A DNA stretch of 46,782 nucleotides. Source: Deltaproteobacteria bacterium. Lineage in GTDB: Bacteria > Myxococcota_A > Polyangia > Haliangiales > Haliangiaceae. The stretch covers positions 1-46,782 of the forward strand of contig JACCTC010000190.1 in NCBI GenBank assembly GCA_013812655.1, read 5' to 3'. The notes beneath the pieces are model-generated. The model searched no databases, had not been told where the DNA came from, and saw only the letters and a list, made by a program, of their open reading frames with translations. Shown here piece by piece: positions 25,002 through 33,084 of the stretch. The translations under genes were made by a program, and so were the position numbers. Each line of letters begins with the position of its first letter. Within the stretch, counting starts at the first letter, position 1.

Positions 25002-26591
25002 TCAGCGGTACGTCGAGCTGTTGAACCACCATTCCGCTTGAAAGCCGAGGAAGTGGGTGACCCGGCCGTCGCGGCGCGGATCGCCGGGCACGTAGAGATC
25101 GCGCGCGGCCTCGTTGCGAAACGCCGCGCGGTAGACGACGCGCAGCTGCGGGCGATCGTAGGCGGACGGGCCCATCGGGGAGTAGACGAGCATCGGCGCG
25201 ACCTGGAACACCGATGGATCCTGCGCGAGCTGGGTGGTCGGGTTGATGCCCTTCGGAAACCGCGCCTGGTACGAGAGGTCGGCGCCGATCAAGACCTCGG
25301 GCATGTCGGGGATGATCCGCGCGAGCGGGCGAACATCGAGCGCGTACTCCCAGCCGTCGTCGTAGTCGGTGCCCGGGCCGTCGGCATCGGTGAAGCGCCG
25401 CGAGAGGGCGCCGAACATCACGTTGCCGATGCCCATGTCCCAGTTCGCTGAGGCGCCGAACGACAGCTCGTTCGCGCGCGCGGTCTTCAGGTCCGAGCCA
25501 AAGCTCGTCGGTGGTGCGAGCTCGTCGAACGCGGCGAGGCCCTTCGCGTAGCGCATGAAGAGGTTCGCGTGACGGCGGAAGCCGGCGCTCGGCGGTGCGA
25601 AGCCGAAGGTGCCGACCTCGGCGCCGACGAGGTAGCCGGTGTCCGATGGCAGCGCCTCGAACGTGCCGTCGACGCGGCGGCGCGTGCCCGACGGCAGCGC
25701 GTGGACCTCGCCGTGCACCTTCACCTTGAAGCTGGGATCGGCGATGCCGTTGTCGATCAGGTACGACGCGGTGCCGCTCACCACCATGCGCTGGCGGTTG
25801 AGCTGGACCACGGTGGTCGCGCCCTGCGCCGGGTTCGCGACGTCGATCTCCTGGAACTGGAAGTCGTTCTCGAGCCGGTTGACGCCCGCGTGGGCCGCGA
25901 TCTCGAGGACGTTGCCGCCCTGCTCGGTCTCCACACGGCGCCGCCGTCCGACGTGCCGATAGACGAGGCCGCCACCGACGGTGTTGAGATCGTCGAGCGG
26001 CCAGTAGTCGAAAAGATAGATATCGTCGCCGCGATACATCCGCGAGCCGACCCACGCGGTCAGGTGCGTCGACAGCTCGGCGTCGAGGTAGAAGTTGCGG
26101 AGCGCGGGCTGGGCGTCGAACTCGCCGGTCTCGTGAAACAGCGTGCTATCGAACGCGAGCGTGATCACCGGGCGCAGCAGCCGGCCCGCCGGCGTGATGA
26201 AGCCATACGACAGATCGAGCTCGAGGTAGCTCGGCTCGACGATGCGCGGCCCGTGCGCGACGACGTTCGCCGACTCGGGCTTGCCGCCGCGCAGATCGGT
26301 GCCGGCGATCACGCGGCCGTACGATCCGAAGCGAAAGCCGTGCCGCGACGATGTCCCGTCGGCGATCGTGAGCGGCGCCTCGAGGTTTGCCGTCGGCTTC
26401 GAAGGCTCGACGACCGGAGGCGTCGGCACCGTGGTCGCGGGCGGCTCGGGCGCGATCGGCTCTGGTTGCGGCGCCGGGGGTTCGGCGGCCGGCGGCTCAT
26501 CCGGTGGTTGCGCTGGATCGGGTTGCGCGCTGGCGGTCGCGCTGGCTGTCGCCGCGAGCGCCACGAACATCACGCTGCGTGCGAACCGCAT
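25002..26591 (-). CDS. LamB-like carbohydrate porin
   Basis: 529 aa. The signal peptide ends at ATASA-QP. A Pro/Ala/Glu-rich linker of about 60 residues precedes a beta-barrel starting GFRFGSYGRVIAG. The chain ends in alternating aromatic residues (FLGFQAEWWFNSSTY). Resemblance to LamB/maltoporin is in overall pattern and is moderate. The placement between two alpha-amylases under a shared operator makes maltodextrin uptake the best guess. ATG 26591 gives the most compact signal peptide. ATG 26615, with TACGAC six bases upstream, is an alternative. It converges with the Cys-rich lipoprotein gene. Confidence 0.7.
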   Translation of the reverse strand: MRFARSVMFVALAATASATASAQPDPAQPPDEPPAAEPPAPQPEPIAPEPPATTVPTPPVVEPSKPTANLEAPLTIADGTSSRHGFRFGSYGRVIAGTDLRGGKPESANVVAHGPRIVEPSYLELDLSYGFITPAGRLLRPVITLAFDSTLFHETGEFDAQPALRNFYLDAELSTHLTAWVGSRMYRGDDIYLFDYWPLDDLNTVGGGLVYRHVGRRRRVETEQGGNVLEIAAHAGVNRLENDFQFQEIDVANPAQGATTVVQLNRQRMVVSGTASYLIDNGIADPSFKVKVHGEVHALPSGTRRRVDGTFEALPSDTGYLVGAEVGTFGFAPPSAGFRRHANLFMRYAKGLAAFDELAPPTSFGSDLKTARANELSFGASANWDMGIGNVMFGALSRRFTDADGPGTDYDDGWEYALDVRPLARIIPDMPEVLIGADLSYQARFPKGINPTTQLAQDPSVFQVAPMLVYSPMGPSAYDRPQLRVVYRAAFRNEAARDLYVPGDPRRDGRVTHFLGFQAEWWFNSSTYR

Positions 26592-26680
26592 CCGGCGCCC
26601 CGAAGCATGAAGCATGCCCGCGTCGTAACACGCGTTCTCGACGGCCTCGCGCCTCCGGGGTCGGTTCACATCGCGCGGTC

Positions 26681-26695
26681 GTTGCCTAAGGCAAC
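26681..26695. promoter_or_regulatory. GTTGC-CTAAG-GCAAC operator, copy 2
   Basis: Inverted repeat 90-104 bp upstream of the porin start, between the porin and the small basic protein gene. The arms are identical to copies 1 and 3. Confidence 0.6.
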
Positions 26696-26716
26696 AATCG
26701 CAACATCATGAAGGGC

Positions 26717-26971
26717 TCAGGGCATCGGCCGAAGCTCGGACCGCGCCGGCTTCGTCTTCTGCATCGGCTTCGGCTTCGCCGCAGGCTTCTTCGCCTGGCG
26801 CTTGATCGCCCGAGCTCGAGACGACCGCTTCGCCGCGCGCGTGATCTTCGACGACTTCGTCGCCGGGCCGGCATCGCGCAGCTTGACGAGGACGGTGTCC
26901 TGCTTCGCGAGCGCGGTGGTCGGCCCACCGGCGACCGTCAGCGCGAGCACGAGGAGGACGAGCCGGATCAT
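26717..26971 (-). CDS. Small secreted Lys/Arg/Ala-rich protein
   Basis: 84 aa. A hydrophobic signal sequence (MIRLVLLVLALTVAGG) is followed after ALA by a strongly basic tail rich in Lys, Arg, Ala and Pro, similar in composition to histone-H1-like tails. ATG 26971 is preferred over the upstream 27007 because the signal then starts at once. GAGGG lies just before it. It sits between two copies of the GTTGC-N5-GCAAC element and may be in the same regulon as the porin, which follows 125 bp downstream. Function unknown. A real gene is likely but not certain. Confidence 0.5.
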   Translation of the reverse strand: MIRLVLLVLALTVAGGPTTALAKQDTVLVKLRDAGPATKSSKITRAAKRSSRARAIKRQAKKPAAKPKPMQKTKPARSELRPMP

Positions 26972-27027
26972 GGCCCTCTTCGTACTGGATTCTCCGGCCG
27001 ACGACAATCACAACCTGATGGCCCACC

Positions 27028-27042
27028 GTTGCCGATCGCAAC
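27028..27042. promoter_or_regulatory. GTTGC-CGATC-GCAAC operator, copy 3
   Basis: Inverted repeat between the divergent small basic protein gene and amylase 2, 96-110 bp before the chosen amylase start. Confidence 0.6.
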
Positions 27043-27137
27043 GCGCCTGCCGGTGGCGCCTCGAGTAGCCGGTGCAAGTCCCCGTTGCGGCGAGCCAGGT
27101 TCGCTGGTTTCGGCGGCCTCGCCTGGCATGGCCCTTG

Positions 27138-29054
27138 ATGCGCATTCGGTCGATGCGTCGTATGTCGGTTGTCACGCTCGTCGTCCTCACGCTCGGCGCG
27201 CTCGGCGGTTGCCCAGGTTCACAGAATCCGGGGGGAGATGACACGGCCGGCGACGGCGGCATCGACGTGCCTCCGGATGGCGCGACGTGCGAGGCCAAGC
27301 CGACCTGCACGGTGACGATCCGCTACACCGGCACCGGCACCAACGTCTCGCTGCGCGGTGACTTCGCGCCGACCGGCTGGACCGTCGGCGTGCCGATGAC
27401 GAAGCAGAACGGCGTGTTCGAGGTCACCCTGCCGGTCAAGGACCAGCAGGTCGTCGTCTACAAGTTCAACGTCGACGGCAACTGGATCGCCGACCCGACG
27501 AACACGCGCAAGTCGCCCGATGGCCATGGCGCGTTCAACTCGGTGGTCCGCGTCGACTGCGACGAGTGCCCGACCCGACCGGCGTTCGACTGGCGCGACT
27601 CGATCATGTACTTCGTGATGATCGATCGGTTCGCGAACGGCGACATGGCCAACGACGCGCCGATCTCCGGCGTCGAGGGCCCGGGCCAGTACCAGGGCGG
27701 CGACTTCAAGGGACTTCGCGAGAAGATCGACGCCGGCTACTTCAACGACCTCGGCGTCAACACGCTGTGGCTGACGTCGCCGATCGACAACGCCGACAAC
27801 TCGAACCCCGGCTCGGATGGCCACGCGTACTCCGGCTATCACGGTTACTGGCCGAAGGACCTCGATGCCGCCGAGTCGAAGTACGGCAGCGAGGCCGAGC
27901 TCAAGGCGGTCGTCGACGCGGCGCACGCCAAGGGCATCCAGGTGCTGATCGACTACGTGATGAACCACGTGCACGCGTCCAGCCCGGTGTACGCAGAGCA
28001 CCCGGACTGGTTCTGGCCGAATGACAACGGCAACGGCGGGAACTGTGTCTGTGGCTCGGGCTGCAACTGGGACAACGACCGTATCCGGTGCTGGTTCGAT
28101 CCGTTCCTCCCCGACTTCAATTTCCAGAACGCCGACGCGCGCCGCTACTCGATCGAGAACGCGATGGCGTGGGCGAAGCGACTCGGCGTCGACGGATTCC
28201 GGCTCGACGCGGTCAAGCACCTAGAGACCTCGTGGCTGACCGACCTGCGCGCACGCATCGACCCCGAGGTCGCGTGGGACCAGCCGTTCTACATGGTCGG
28301 CGAGACCTTCGATGGCAGTCGCGATCTCATCAAGTCGTACGTCAACCCGAGCACGATGCTCGACGGCCAGTTCGACTTCCCGCTGCGCGGTCAGGTGCTC
28401 TCGAACATCCTCCGCCGCGACGGCACGATGGGTGACCTCGGCGGCTTCCTCGCATCGAACGACTCGTTCTATGGAGCCGGCTCGGTGATGTCGACATTCC
28501 TCGGCAACCACGACGTGCCGCGCACGATCCACATCGCCGAGGACAACCCGCAGTTCGGCTCGTGGGACGGCGGCAAGGATCGCGCGTGGAGCAACCAGCC
28601 GTCGCTGCCGGCCGGCAAGAACCCGTACGAGCGGCTGACCGTCGCGTACACGCTGCTGTTCACGCTGCCGGGCATCCCGATGCTCTACTACGGCGACGAA
28701 TTCGGCATGCCGGGCGCCGGCGATCCCGACAACCGCCGCTTCATGCAGTGGTCGGGCTACACCGCGAACCAGACGTTCTTGCGTGATCGACTCGCGAGCC
28801 TCGCGAAGGCACGCACCCAGCATCTCGCGCTGCGCCGCGGCACGCGCACGCAGCTCGGCGTCACCAACGACGTGATGATCTACAAGATGACGGCGCCCGG
28901 CGACACCGTGTTCGTCGCGCTCAACCGCGGCGATGCGGCGCAGGCCGCGCCGGGTCTGCCCGCGGGCAGCTACACCGACGTCGTGACCGGCCAGGCGGTG
29001 ACCGCACCGCTCCAGGTGCCCGCGCGGACCGGGCTCGTGCTCGTCGCGCAGTGA
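27138..29054 (+). CDS. GH13 alpha-amylase with N-terminal CBM48/E-set-like domain, lipoprotein (amylase 2)
   Basis: 638 aa. The lipobox LGALGGC gives Cys25 from ATG 27138. Downstream ATGs at 27153 and 27162 and GTG 27072 are alternatives. Residues about 50-140 form a starch-binding or immunoglobulin-like domain (VSLRGDFAPTGW ... VVYKFNVDGNWIADP). The GH13 barrel follows with DYVMNH (I), GFRLDAVKH (II), GETFDG (III) and FLGNHD (IV), so all catalytic residues are kept. The opening YFVMIDRFANGD parallels amylase 1, but the two differ in domain make-up and insertions, so they may differ in product or substrate. A paired-Cys insertion (CVCGSGCNWDNDRIRC) suits export. Likely outer-surface glucan digestion. 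Confidence 0.92.
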   Translation: MRIRSMRRMSVVTLVVLTLGALGGCPGSQNPGGDDTAGDGGIDVPPDGATCEAKPTCTVTIRYTGTGTNVSLRGDFAPTGWTVGVPMTKQNGVFEVTLPVKDQQVVVYKFNVDGNWIADPTNTRKSPDGHGAFNSVVRVDCDECPTRPAFDWRDSIMYFVMIDRFANGDMANDAPISGVEGPGQYQGGDFKGLREKIDAGYFNDLGVNTLWLTSPIDNADNSNPGSDGHAYSGYHGYWPKDLDAAESKYGSEAELKAVVDAAHAKGIQVLIDYVMNHVHASSPVYAEHPDWFWPNDNGNGGNCVCGSGCNWDNDRIRCWFDPFLPDFNFQNADARRYSIENAMAWAKRLGVDGFRLDAVKHLETSWLTDLRARIDPEVAWDQPFYMVGETFDGSRDLIKSYVNPSTMLDGQFDFPLRGQVLSNILRRDGTMGDLGGFLASNDSFYGAGSVMSTFLGNHDVPRTIHIAEDNPQFGSWDGGKDRAWSNQPSLPAGKNPYERLTVAYTLLFTLPGIPMLYYGDEFGMPGAGDPDNRRFMQWSGYTANQTFLRDRLASLAKARTQHLALRRGTRTQLGVTNDVMIYKMTAPGDTVFVALNRGDAAQAAPGLPAGSYTDVVTGQAVTAPLQVPARTGLVLVAQ

Positions 29055-29174
29055 ACGTTAGGTTCGGGCGCTACCGTTAGACGAAAAACGGCAAAATCGA
29101 CGCAATAATTAACAATTACACGCATTTACTCCGTGAGACCGGAGGTCTGTATTCCTCCGACGTTTCCCGACTGC

Positions 29175-29180
29175 TAAGGT
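29175..29180 (+). promoter_or_regulatory. -10 hexamer TAAGGT, leaderless start
   Basis: TAAGGT is 7 nt before the ATG of the lipoprotein at 29188. Upstream, 29085-29130 is an unusual AT-rich patch. The inverted repeat CGGAGG (29140) / CCTCCG (29154) may end amylase 2 transcription, though no T-run follows. Confidence 0.45.
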
Positions 29181-29187
29181 CCGCGCG

Positions 29188-29730
29188 ATGCGCCGCGCCC
29201 TGCTGTTTGTCGCTCTCGTGCTGGCGCTCGCGCCCGCGTGTCGCCGCGATCCCAAGCCGATGACGCCGAAGGAAGGCGAGTTGCCGCCGCTGCCGCCAGC
29301 CTCCGGCACCGCGGTCGGTTACCTCGTCGACAACGCCGGTCAGCTCCGGCTGCGCGACGACCAGCTCACCAAGCTGAAGCAGATCGACAACAGCCTGTCG
29401 GCGCGCAACGACTCGATCGATACCCAGCTCCGCACGATCGAGAGGCCCGACGAGGAGCCGGCCGAGAAGGACAAGCCGCCGCCGCGTCACAACAACGCAC
29501 CCGGCGCGCAGGTCAAGACCACGCGCGACTCCGCGAAGCTTCACCAGGCCAAGGCCGAGAACGATCGCGACGCGCTCGAGAAGGCGTTCGCGCTGCTCGA
29601 CGACGACCAGAAGCAGATCGCGAAGCAGCTGCTCGACGAGCGCGGCATCTCAGTCCCCGGGGCACCCGGCGCCGGGCAGCAGCAACCGCCGCCGCGCCCC
29701 GAATCCGAGGGCGTCCCGCTCGAGCCGTGA
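29188..29730 (+). CDS. Lipoprotein with CpxP/Spy-like helical segment
   Basis: 180 aa. The signal peptide ends at lipobox LAPAC (Cys18). Residues 50-150 are charged and helical. LRDDQLTKLKQID and LLDDDQKQIAKQLLDERG resemble the LTxxQ-type helices of Spy/CpxP periplasmic chaperones and sensors, a weak family assignment. The tail is Pro/Gly/Gln-rich. The M2 peptidase follows 62 bp downstream on the same strand and may be co-transcribed. Confidence 0.7.
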   Translation: MRRALLFVALVLALAPACRRDPKPMTPKEGELPPLPPASGTAVGYLVDNAGQLRLRDDQLTKLKQIDNSLSARNDSIDTQLRTIERPDEEPAEKDKPPPRHNNAPGAQVKTTRDSAKLHQAKAENDRDALEKAFALLDDDQKQIAKQLLDERGISVPGAPGAGQQQPPPRPESEGVPLEP

Positions 29731-29792
29731 CACGACACGACCTATGGCTGCCAACCTTGACGTCGCGGACGCATCTGCGTGTAGATCGCGCC

Positions 29793-31703
29793 GTGCGTAA
29801 GACCTTCCTGCTTCCCCTGTTCCTCGCCGCCGCGTGCGGTGCCAGCAAACCCGAAACGGTCCCCGCACCGCCGCCGTCGGGTGGCGAGCCGACCACGGAT
29901 ATCACGCCCGTCGCGAAGCCCGCGGTCGACGTCGACGCGCAGCTGATCACCGACGCCAAGGCGTTCGTCACGGCGACAGATGCCGAGCTGCGCAAGGTCC
30001 TGGTCGCGGCCGCCGAGGCCGAGTGGGCGAACCAGACAGACATCACGCCGGCGCACGAGGAAGCCGCCGCGAAGGCGAACCGCATCGTCAACGATACCGT
30101 CGCGCGGATGATCAAGGAGGCCCGCCGCTTCGAGCCCGTCCTCGCCAAGCTCGACCCGCTGACGCGCCGCCAGCTCCAGAACTTGCTCTATCAGATGACG
30201 GTCTCGACGCCGATCGCGCCGTCGCCCGATGACCCGAAGCAGGCCGAGGAGCTCGCGAAGGTCGCCGCCGAGATGGGCTCGACCTACGGCAAGGGCAAGG
30301 TCTGCGAGCAGGTGAAGGGCAAGCAGGTCTGCAAGGATCTCGACGCGCTCTCGAAGACGATCCAGACCACGCGCAAGCCCGACGTCGCGCTCGCCGCGTG
30401 GAAGGGCTGGCACGACACCGTCGGCCGCGCCGAGCGCGATCTGTACCGCCGCTACGTCCCGCTCGCGAACGCGGGTGCCAAGGCGATCGGCTTCGCGAAC
30501 GTCGCCGAGATGTGGAAGAGCGCCTACGACATGCCGGCCGACGCGTTCGAGGCCGAGACCGATCGGCTCTACAACCAGCTCAAGCCGCTCTACGAGCAGC
30601 TGCACTGCTACACGCGTCGCAAGCTCAACAAGATGCACGGCGACAAGCTCGTGCCGAAGACCGGCTCGATCCCGGCGCACCTGCTCGGCAACATGTGGGC
30701 GCAGACCTGGGGCTGGCTCTACAAGGAGCTCGAGCCGTACCCGGGTCAGGCCCCCGTCGACGTCACGCCGACCCTCGCGAAGAAGGGCGCGTACGACGAG
30801 CAGAAGATGGTGCGGATCGCCGAGGCCTTCTACACCTCACTCGGCATGCCGGCGCTCCCCGACACGTTCTGGCAGCGATCGATGTTCCAGAAGCCGGCGG
30901 GCAAGGACGCGATCTGTCACGCGAGCGCGTGGGACGTCGGCTTCAACAACGACCTGCGCATCAAGATGTGCATCCAGAAGACCCACGAGGAGCTCGACAC
31001 CATCCACCACGAGCTCGGGCACAACTACTACCAGTCCGCCTACCACAAGCTGCCGATCCTCCTGCAGAACGGCGCGAACGACGGCTTCCACGAGGCGATC
31101 GGCGACACCGTCGTGCTGTCGATGACGCCGGACTACCTCAAGCAGAAGGGCCTGCTCGCGAAGACCGTCAAGAACGACAAGATCGTCATCAACCGCCAGA
31201 TGAACACGGCGCTCGAGAAGGTCGCGTTCCTGCCGTGGGGCCTGATGGTCGACAAGTGGCGGTGGGACGTGTTCTCCGGAAAGGTCCAGCCCGACCAGTA
31301 CAACGATCACTGGTGGGCGCTGCGCAAGCAGTACCAGGGCATCGTGCCGCCGGTCGTGCGCGCTCCGACGGACTTCGATCCCGGCGCGAAGTACCACGTC
31401 CCCGCGAACGTGCCGTACATGCGTTACTTCCTCGCCGCCGTCCTGCAGTTCCAGTTTCATCGCGCGCTCTGCAAGAAGGCCGGCCACACCGGTCCGCTCC
31501 ACGAGTGCTCGATCTACGGGAACAAGGCCGCGGGCGACGCGTTCTCGACCATGCTCGCCGCCGGCGCCGCGAAGCCGTGGCAGGACATCCTGTTCGACAT
31601 GACCGGCGAGAAGGCGATGGACGCGACCGCGATGCTCGAGTACTTCGCGCCGCTCAAGGGTTACCTCGAGACCCAGAACCAGGGCCAGACCTGCGGCTGG
31701 TGA
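29793..31703 (+). CDS. M2-family metallopeptidase (angiotensin-converting-enzyme-like), lipoprotein
   Basis: 636 aa from GTG 29793, which puts the lipobox FLAAAC at Cys15. The longer frame upstream has no ATG and shadows the neighbour. The zinc site is HHELGH with His406 and His410. The third ligand Glu434 lies in NDGFHEAIGDTVVLSM, nearly the ACE consensus GFHEAIGD. LPWGLMVDKWRWDVFSG is also as in ACE. The protein should be a peptidyl-dipeptidase on the periplasmic or outer-surface side. Single-domain bacterial M2 enzymes of similar length are known (for example in Xanthomonas), but the lipid anchor is notable. A tiny gene overlaps its stop by 4 nt. Confidence 0.9.
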   Translation: MRKTFLLPLFLAAACGASKPETVPAPPPSGGEPTTDITPVAKPAVDVDAQLITDAKAFVTATDAELRKVLVAAAEAEWANQTDITPAHEEAAAKANRIVNDTVARMIKEARRFEPVLAKLDPLTRRQLQNLLYQMTVSTPIAPSPDDPKQAEELAKVAAEMGSTYGKGKVCEQVKGKQVCKDLDALSKTIQTTRKPDVALAAWKGWHDTVGRAERDLYRRYVPLANAGAKAIGFANVAEMWKSAYDMPADAFEAETDRLYNQLKPLYEQLHCYTRRKLNKMHGDKLVPKTGSIPAHLLGNMWAQTWGWLYKELEPYPGQAPVDVTPTLAKKGAYDEQKMVRIAEAFYTSLGMPALPDTFWQRSMFQKPAGKDAICHASAWDVGFNNDLRIKMCIQKTHEELDTIHHELGHNYYQSAYHKLPILLQNGANDGFHEAIGDTVVLSMTPDYLKQKGLLAKTVKNDKIVINRQMNTALEKVAFLPWGLMVDKWRWDVFSGKVQPDQYNDHWWALRKQYQGIVPPVVRAPTDFDPGAKYHVPANVPYMRYFLAAVLQFQFHRALCKKAGHTGPLHECSIYGNKAAGDAFSTMLAAGAAKPWQDILFDMTGEKAMDATAMLEYFAPLKGYLETQNQGQTCGW

Positions 31704-31930
31704 TCGAGGCGGGCGATCGCGTGAAGCTCGTCGGCATCCCGCCCGGGCTCCGCGACGACGAAGATCTGCAGACCCGGTCGTTGTTCGAGAAGTGCCTCGG
31801 CCAGACCTTCGTCGTGCAGGCGTACGAGCCCGCCACGCGCGCCGACGGCTCGGAGTATCCGCTCTTCGAGCTTCACGTCGGCGATGTCACGAGGCTGCCA
31901 ACTTTGAAGCGCCGGTGCGCAGGATCCTGA
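31700..31930 (+). CDS. Small conserved-looking protein, possible SH3-like beta barrel
   Basis: 76 aa. The GTG overlaps the TGA of the M2 peptidase gene (GTGA), so translation is probably coupled. The pattern GDRVKLVGIPPGL, then LFEKCLGQTFVV, then YPLFELHVGDV is that of a small beta protein family I have seen in many bacteria without known function. Its 3' end overlaps the minus-strand toxin remnant, so the two cannot both be conserved there. Its reading frame is intact and looks like the real gene. Confidence 0.65.
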   Translation: MIEAGDRVKLVGIPPGLRDDEDLQTRSLFEKCLGQTFVVQAYEPATRADGSEYPLFELHVGDVTRLPTLKRRCAGS

Positions 31931-32025
31931 TGCCGAAGACCGAAGGCCACGTCGCGCTCGCTCCGCCACCACTCGTCCAGCTTGCGTATTCGTGCTCGTG
32001 CGCGGCCGGAGATCCCAACCTTCAC
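31873..32025 (-). pseudogene. RelE/ParE toxin remnant (N-terminal fragment)
   Basis: 50 codons. The GTG overlaps the antitoxin stop (GTGA), as in working antitoxin-toxin operons. The first 25 residues (VGISGRARARIRKLDEWWRSER) look like the start of a RelE/ParE-type toxin. The frame then reads unrelated residues and stops at half of the normal toxin length of about 95. The 3' part has been lost or frameshifted against the neighbouring gene. Confidence 0.55.
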
Positions 32026-32249
32026 CGCCGAGAGAGCTCCGCGAGCACTTCCTCGGCAGAAAATGTCGGCGCGCCCGCTCTCCGTTCGGCGATCGACGCC
32101 GCGATTTCCTCGCGCACGGCTGCGCGCTCGGTGTCGTCGAGCTCATCCCAATCGTCGGCGATCTCGAGCGGCACCACGCTGCCCTCCGGCAAGTCCGTCG
32201 GCTCGTCGAGCACGAGCCGACCGTTCTTGACCTGCGCCTTGAGCACCAT
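32022..32249 (-). CDS. Antitoxin-like protein of a broken toxin-antitoxin pair
   Basis: 75 aa. The N-terminal strand pattern KAQVKNGRLVLDEPTDLPEGSVVPLEI is that of short AbrB/VapB-like or AF2212-type antitoxins. The C-terminal helix with AEEVLAEL is typical of the toxin-binding tail. ATG 32249 is preferred to the earlier frame start because TACGAT lies 7 nt upstream. The following toxin frame is a remnant, so this antitoxin is an orphan or acts on a related toxin elsewhere. Confidence 0.7.
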   Translation of the reverse strand: MVLKAQVKNGRLVLDEPTDLPEGSVVPLEIADDWDELDDTERAAVREEIAASIAERRAGAPTFSAEEVLAELSRR

Positions 32250-32256
32250 GTCGGCA

Positions 32257-32262
32257 ATCGTA
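32257..32262 (-). promoter_or_regulatory. -10 hexamer TACGAT, leaderless antitoxin
   Basis: TACGAT on the minus strand ends 7 nt before the antitoxin ATG. Confidence 0.5.
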
Positions 32263-32388
32263 TCGCGCCTCGTGCGCTTCCGCATCCGCGATCAGCTCGG
32301 CCCACCCCTTGGGAAGGCGTGAGCTCCGTGTGTCGAGCTGCGATGCGCAGCGACGAGTGCACGATATCGGCGAATTCAAGTCGCGCGA

Positions 32389-32967
32389 TCAGGCGTCGAC
32401 CGGCGGCAGGATCTCGGAGACCGCGAGCGTGACGTCGGGAAACGTCAGCATCGCGATCGTCTCGCCGCGGTGGTGCGTGGTCTTCGAGCGCCACTTGCCG
32501 CGCTTGCGATCGCGGTAGACCTCGACGACCTCGTCGACGTGGTTGACGATCCAGTACTCGTCGACCTCGGCGAGGCCATAGAGCTTCGCCTTGACGCCCT
32601 GGTCGCGATCGAGTGACGACCGCGAGACCTCGACCACGAGGTACGCCCGCGATGGATGCTGTTTCCAGTAGTCGTCGTTCGGCACGACCATGATGTCGGG
32701 CTGGGGCTCGGAGATGTCCGAAGCAGCGAAGCTGTTCTGGTCACGCACCATCGCGCGATCTCCGAGGCTGGCCTCGATCTTCCGGCGCACGCGATAGATC
32801 GACGTGCCGTGTGCGGGGTCAACCGGCGGCATCTCGACCACCACACCGAACAGCAGCTCGACCCGCTCGTTGTCGAAGAAGCCCTCCACGCCGAGACGCT
32901 CGTACTCGACGCGCTTCAGTGGTCGGAAGCCAGAGCCCGTGACATCGCTCGGCAGCATCGTCTCCAT
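32389..32967 (-). CDS. Uma2-family (DUF820) PD-(D/E)XK protein
   Basis: 192 aa from the ATG with AGGAG seven bases upstream. EPQPDIMVVPNDDY, AYLVVEVSRSSLDRDQGVKAKLYGLAEVDEYWIVNHVDEVVEVYR is spread over the centre and matches the Uma2 signature: Asp of PD, Glu of the E-x-S strand, then a helix with Lys. These are restriction-endonuclease-like folds, often in multi-copy families and of unclear function. Catalytic-site residues look intact. It lies 139 bp upstream of the antitoxin on the same strand, so all three could be parts of an accessory patch. Confidence 0.85.
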   Translation of the reverse strand: METMLPSDVTGSGFRPLKRVEYERLGVEGFFDNERVELLFGVVVEMPPVDPAHGTSIYRVRRKIEASLGDRAMVRDQNSFAASDISEPQPDIMVVPNDDYWKQHPSRAYLVVEVSRSSLDRDQGVKAKLYGLAEVDEYWIVNHVDEVVEVYRDRKRGKWRSKTTHHRGETIAMLTFPDVTLAVSEILPPVDA

Positions 32968-33084
32968 GATCGTACTCCTGCACGTGCCACGACGCAGCAC
33001 GCTTCAGGCCACCCCGCAGTGGCGTGATCTCGCGCGATTACGTGTGCGACGCGTCCGATGCTCGGACGCTGGCGACGGTGGTCA

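Noticed and set aside
29085..29135. AT-rich patch as an origin or transferred segment
   Set aside because: Only about 50 bp, no DnaA-box cluster seen. Best explained as an intergenic promoter or terminator region.
30409..30425. TGGCACGACACCGTC as a sigma54 promoter
   Set aside because: The -24 half is good but there is no -12 element, and it lies within the M2 peptidase gene.
11058..31703. Identical gene ends TGCGGCTGGTGA at 11058 (minus) and 31692-31703 (plus)
   Set aside because: Both encode CGW-stop with a GTGA junction. The match is too short and the proteins are unrelated, so it is taken as chance.
32143..32379. 78-residue minus-strand frame upstream of and overlapping the antitoxin
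   Set aside because: It runs across the antitoxin in another phase, has no known pattern and is probably non-coding.
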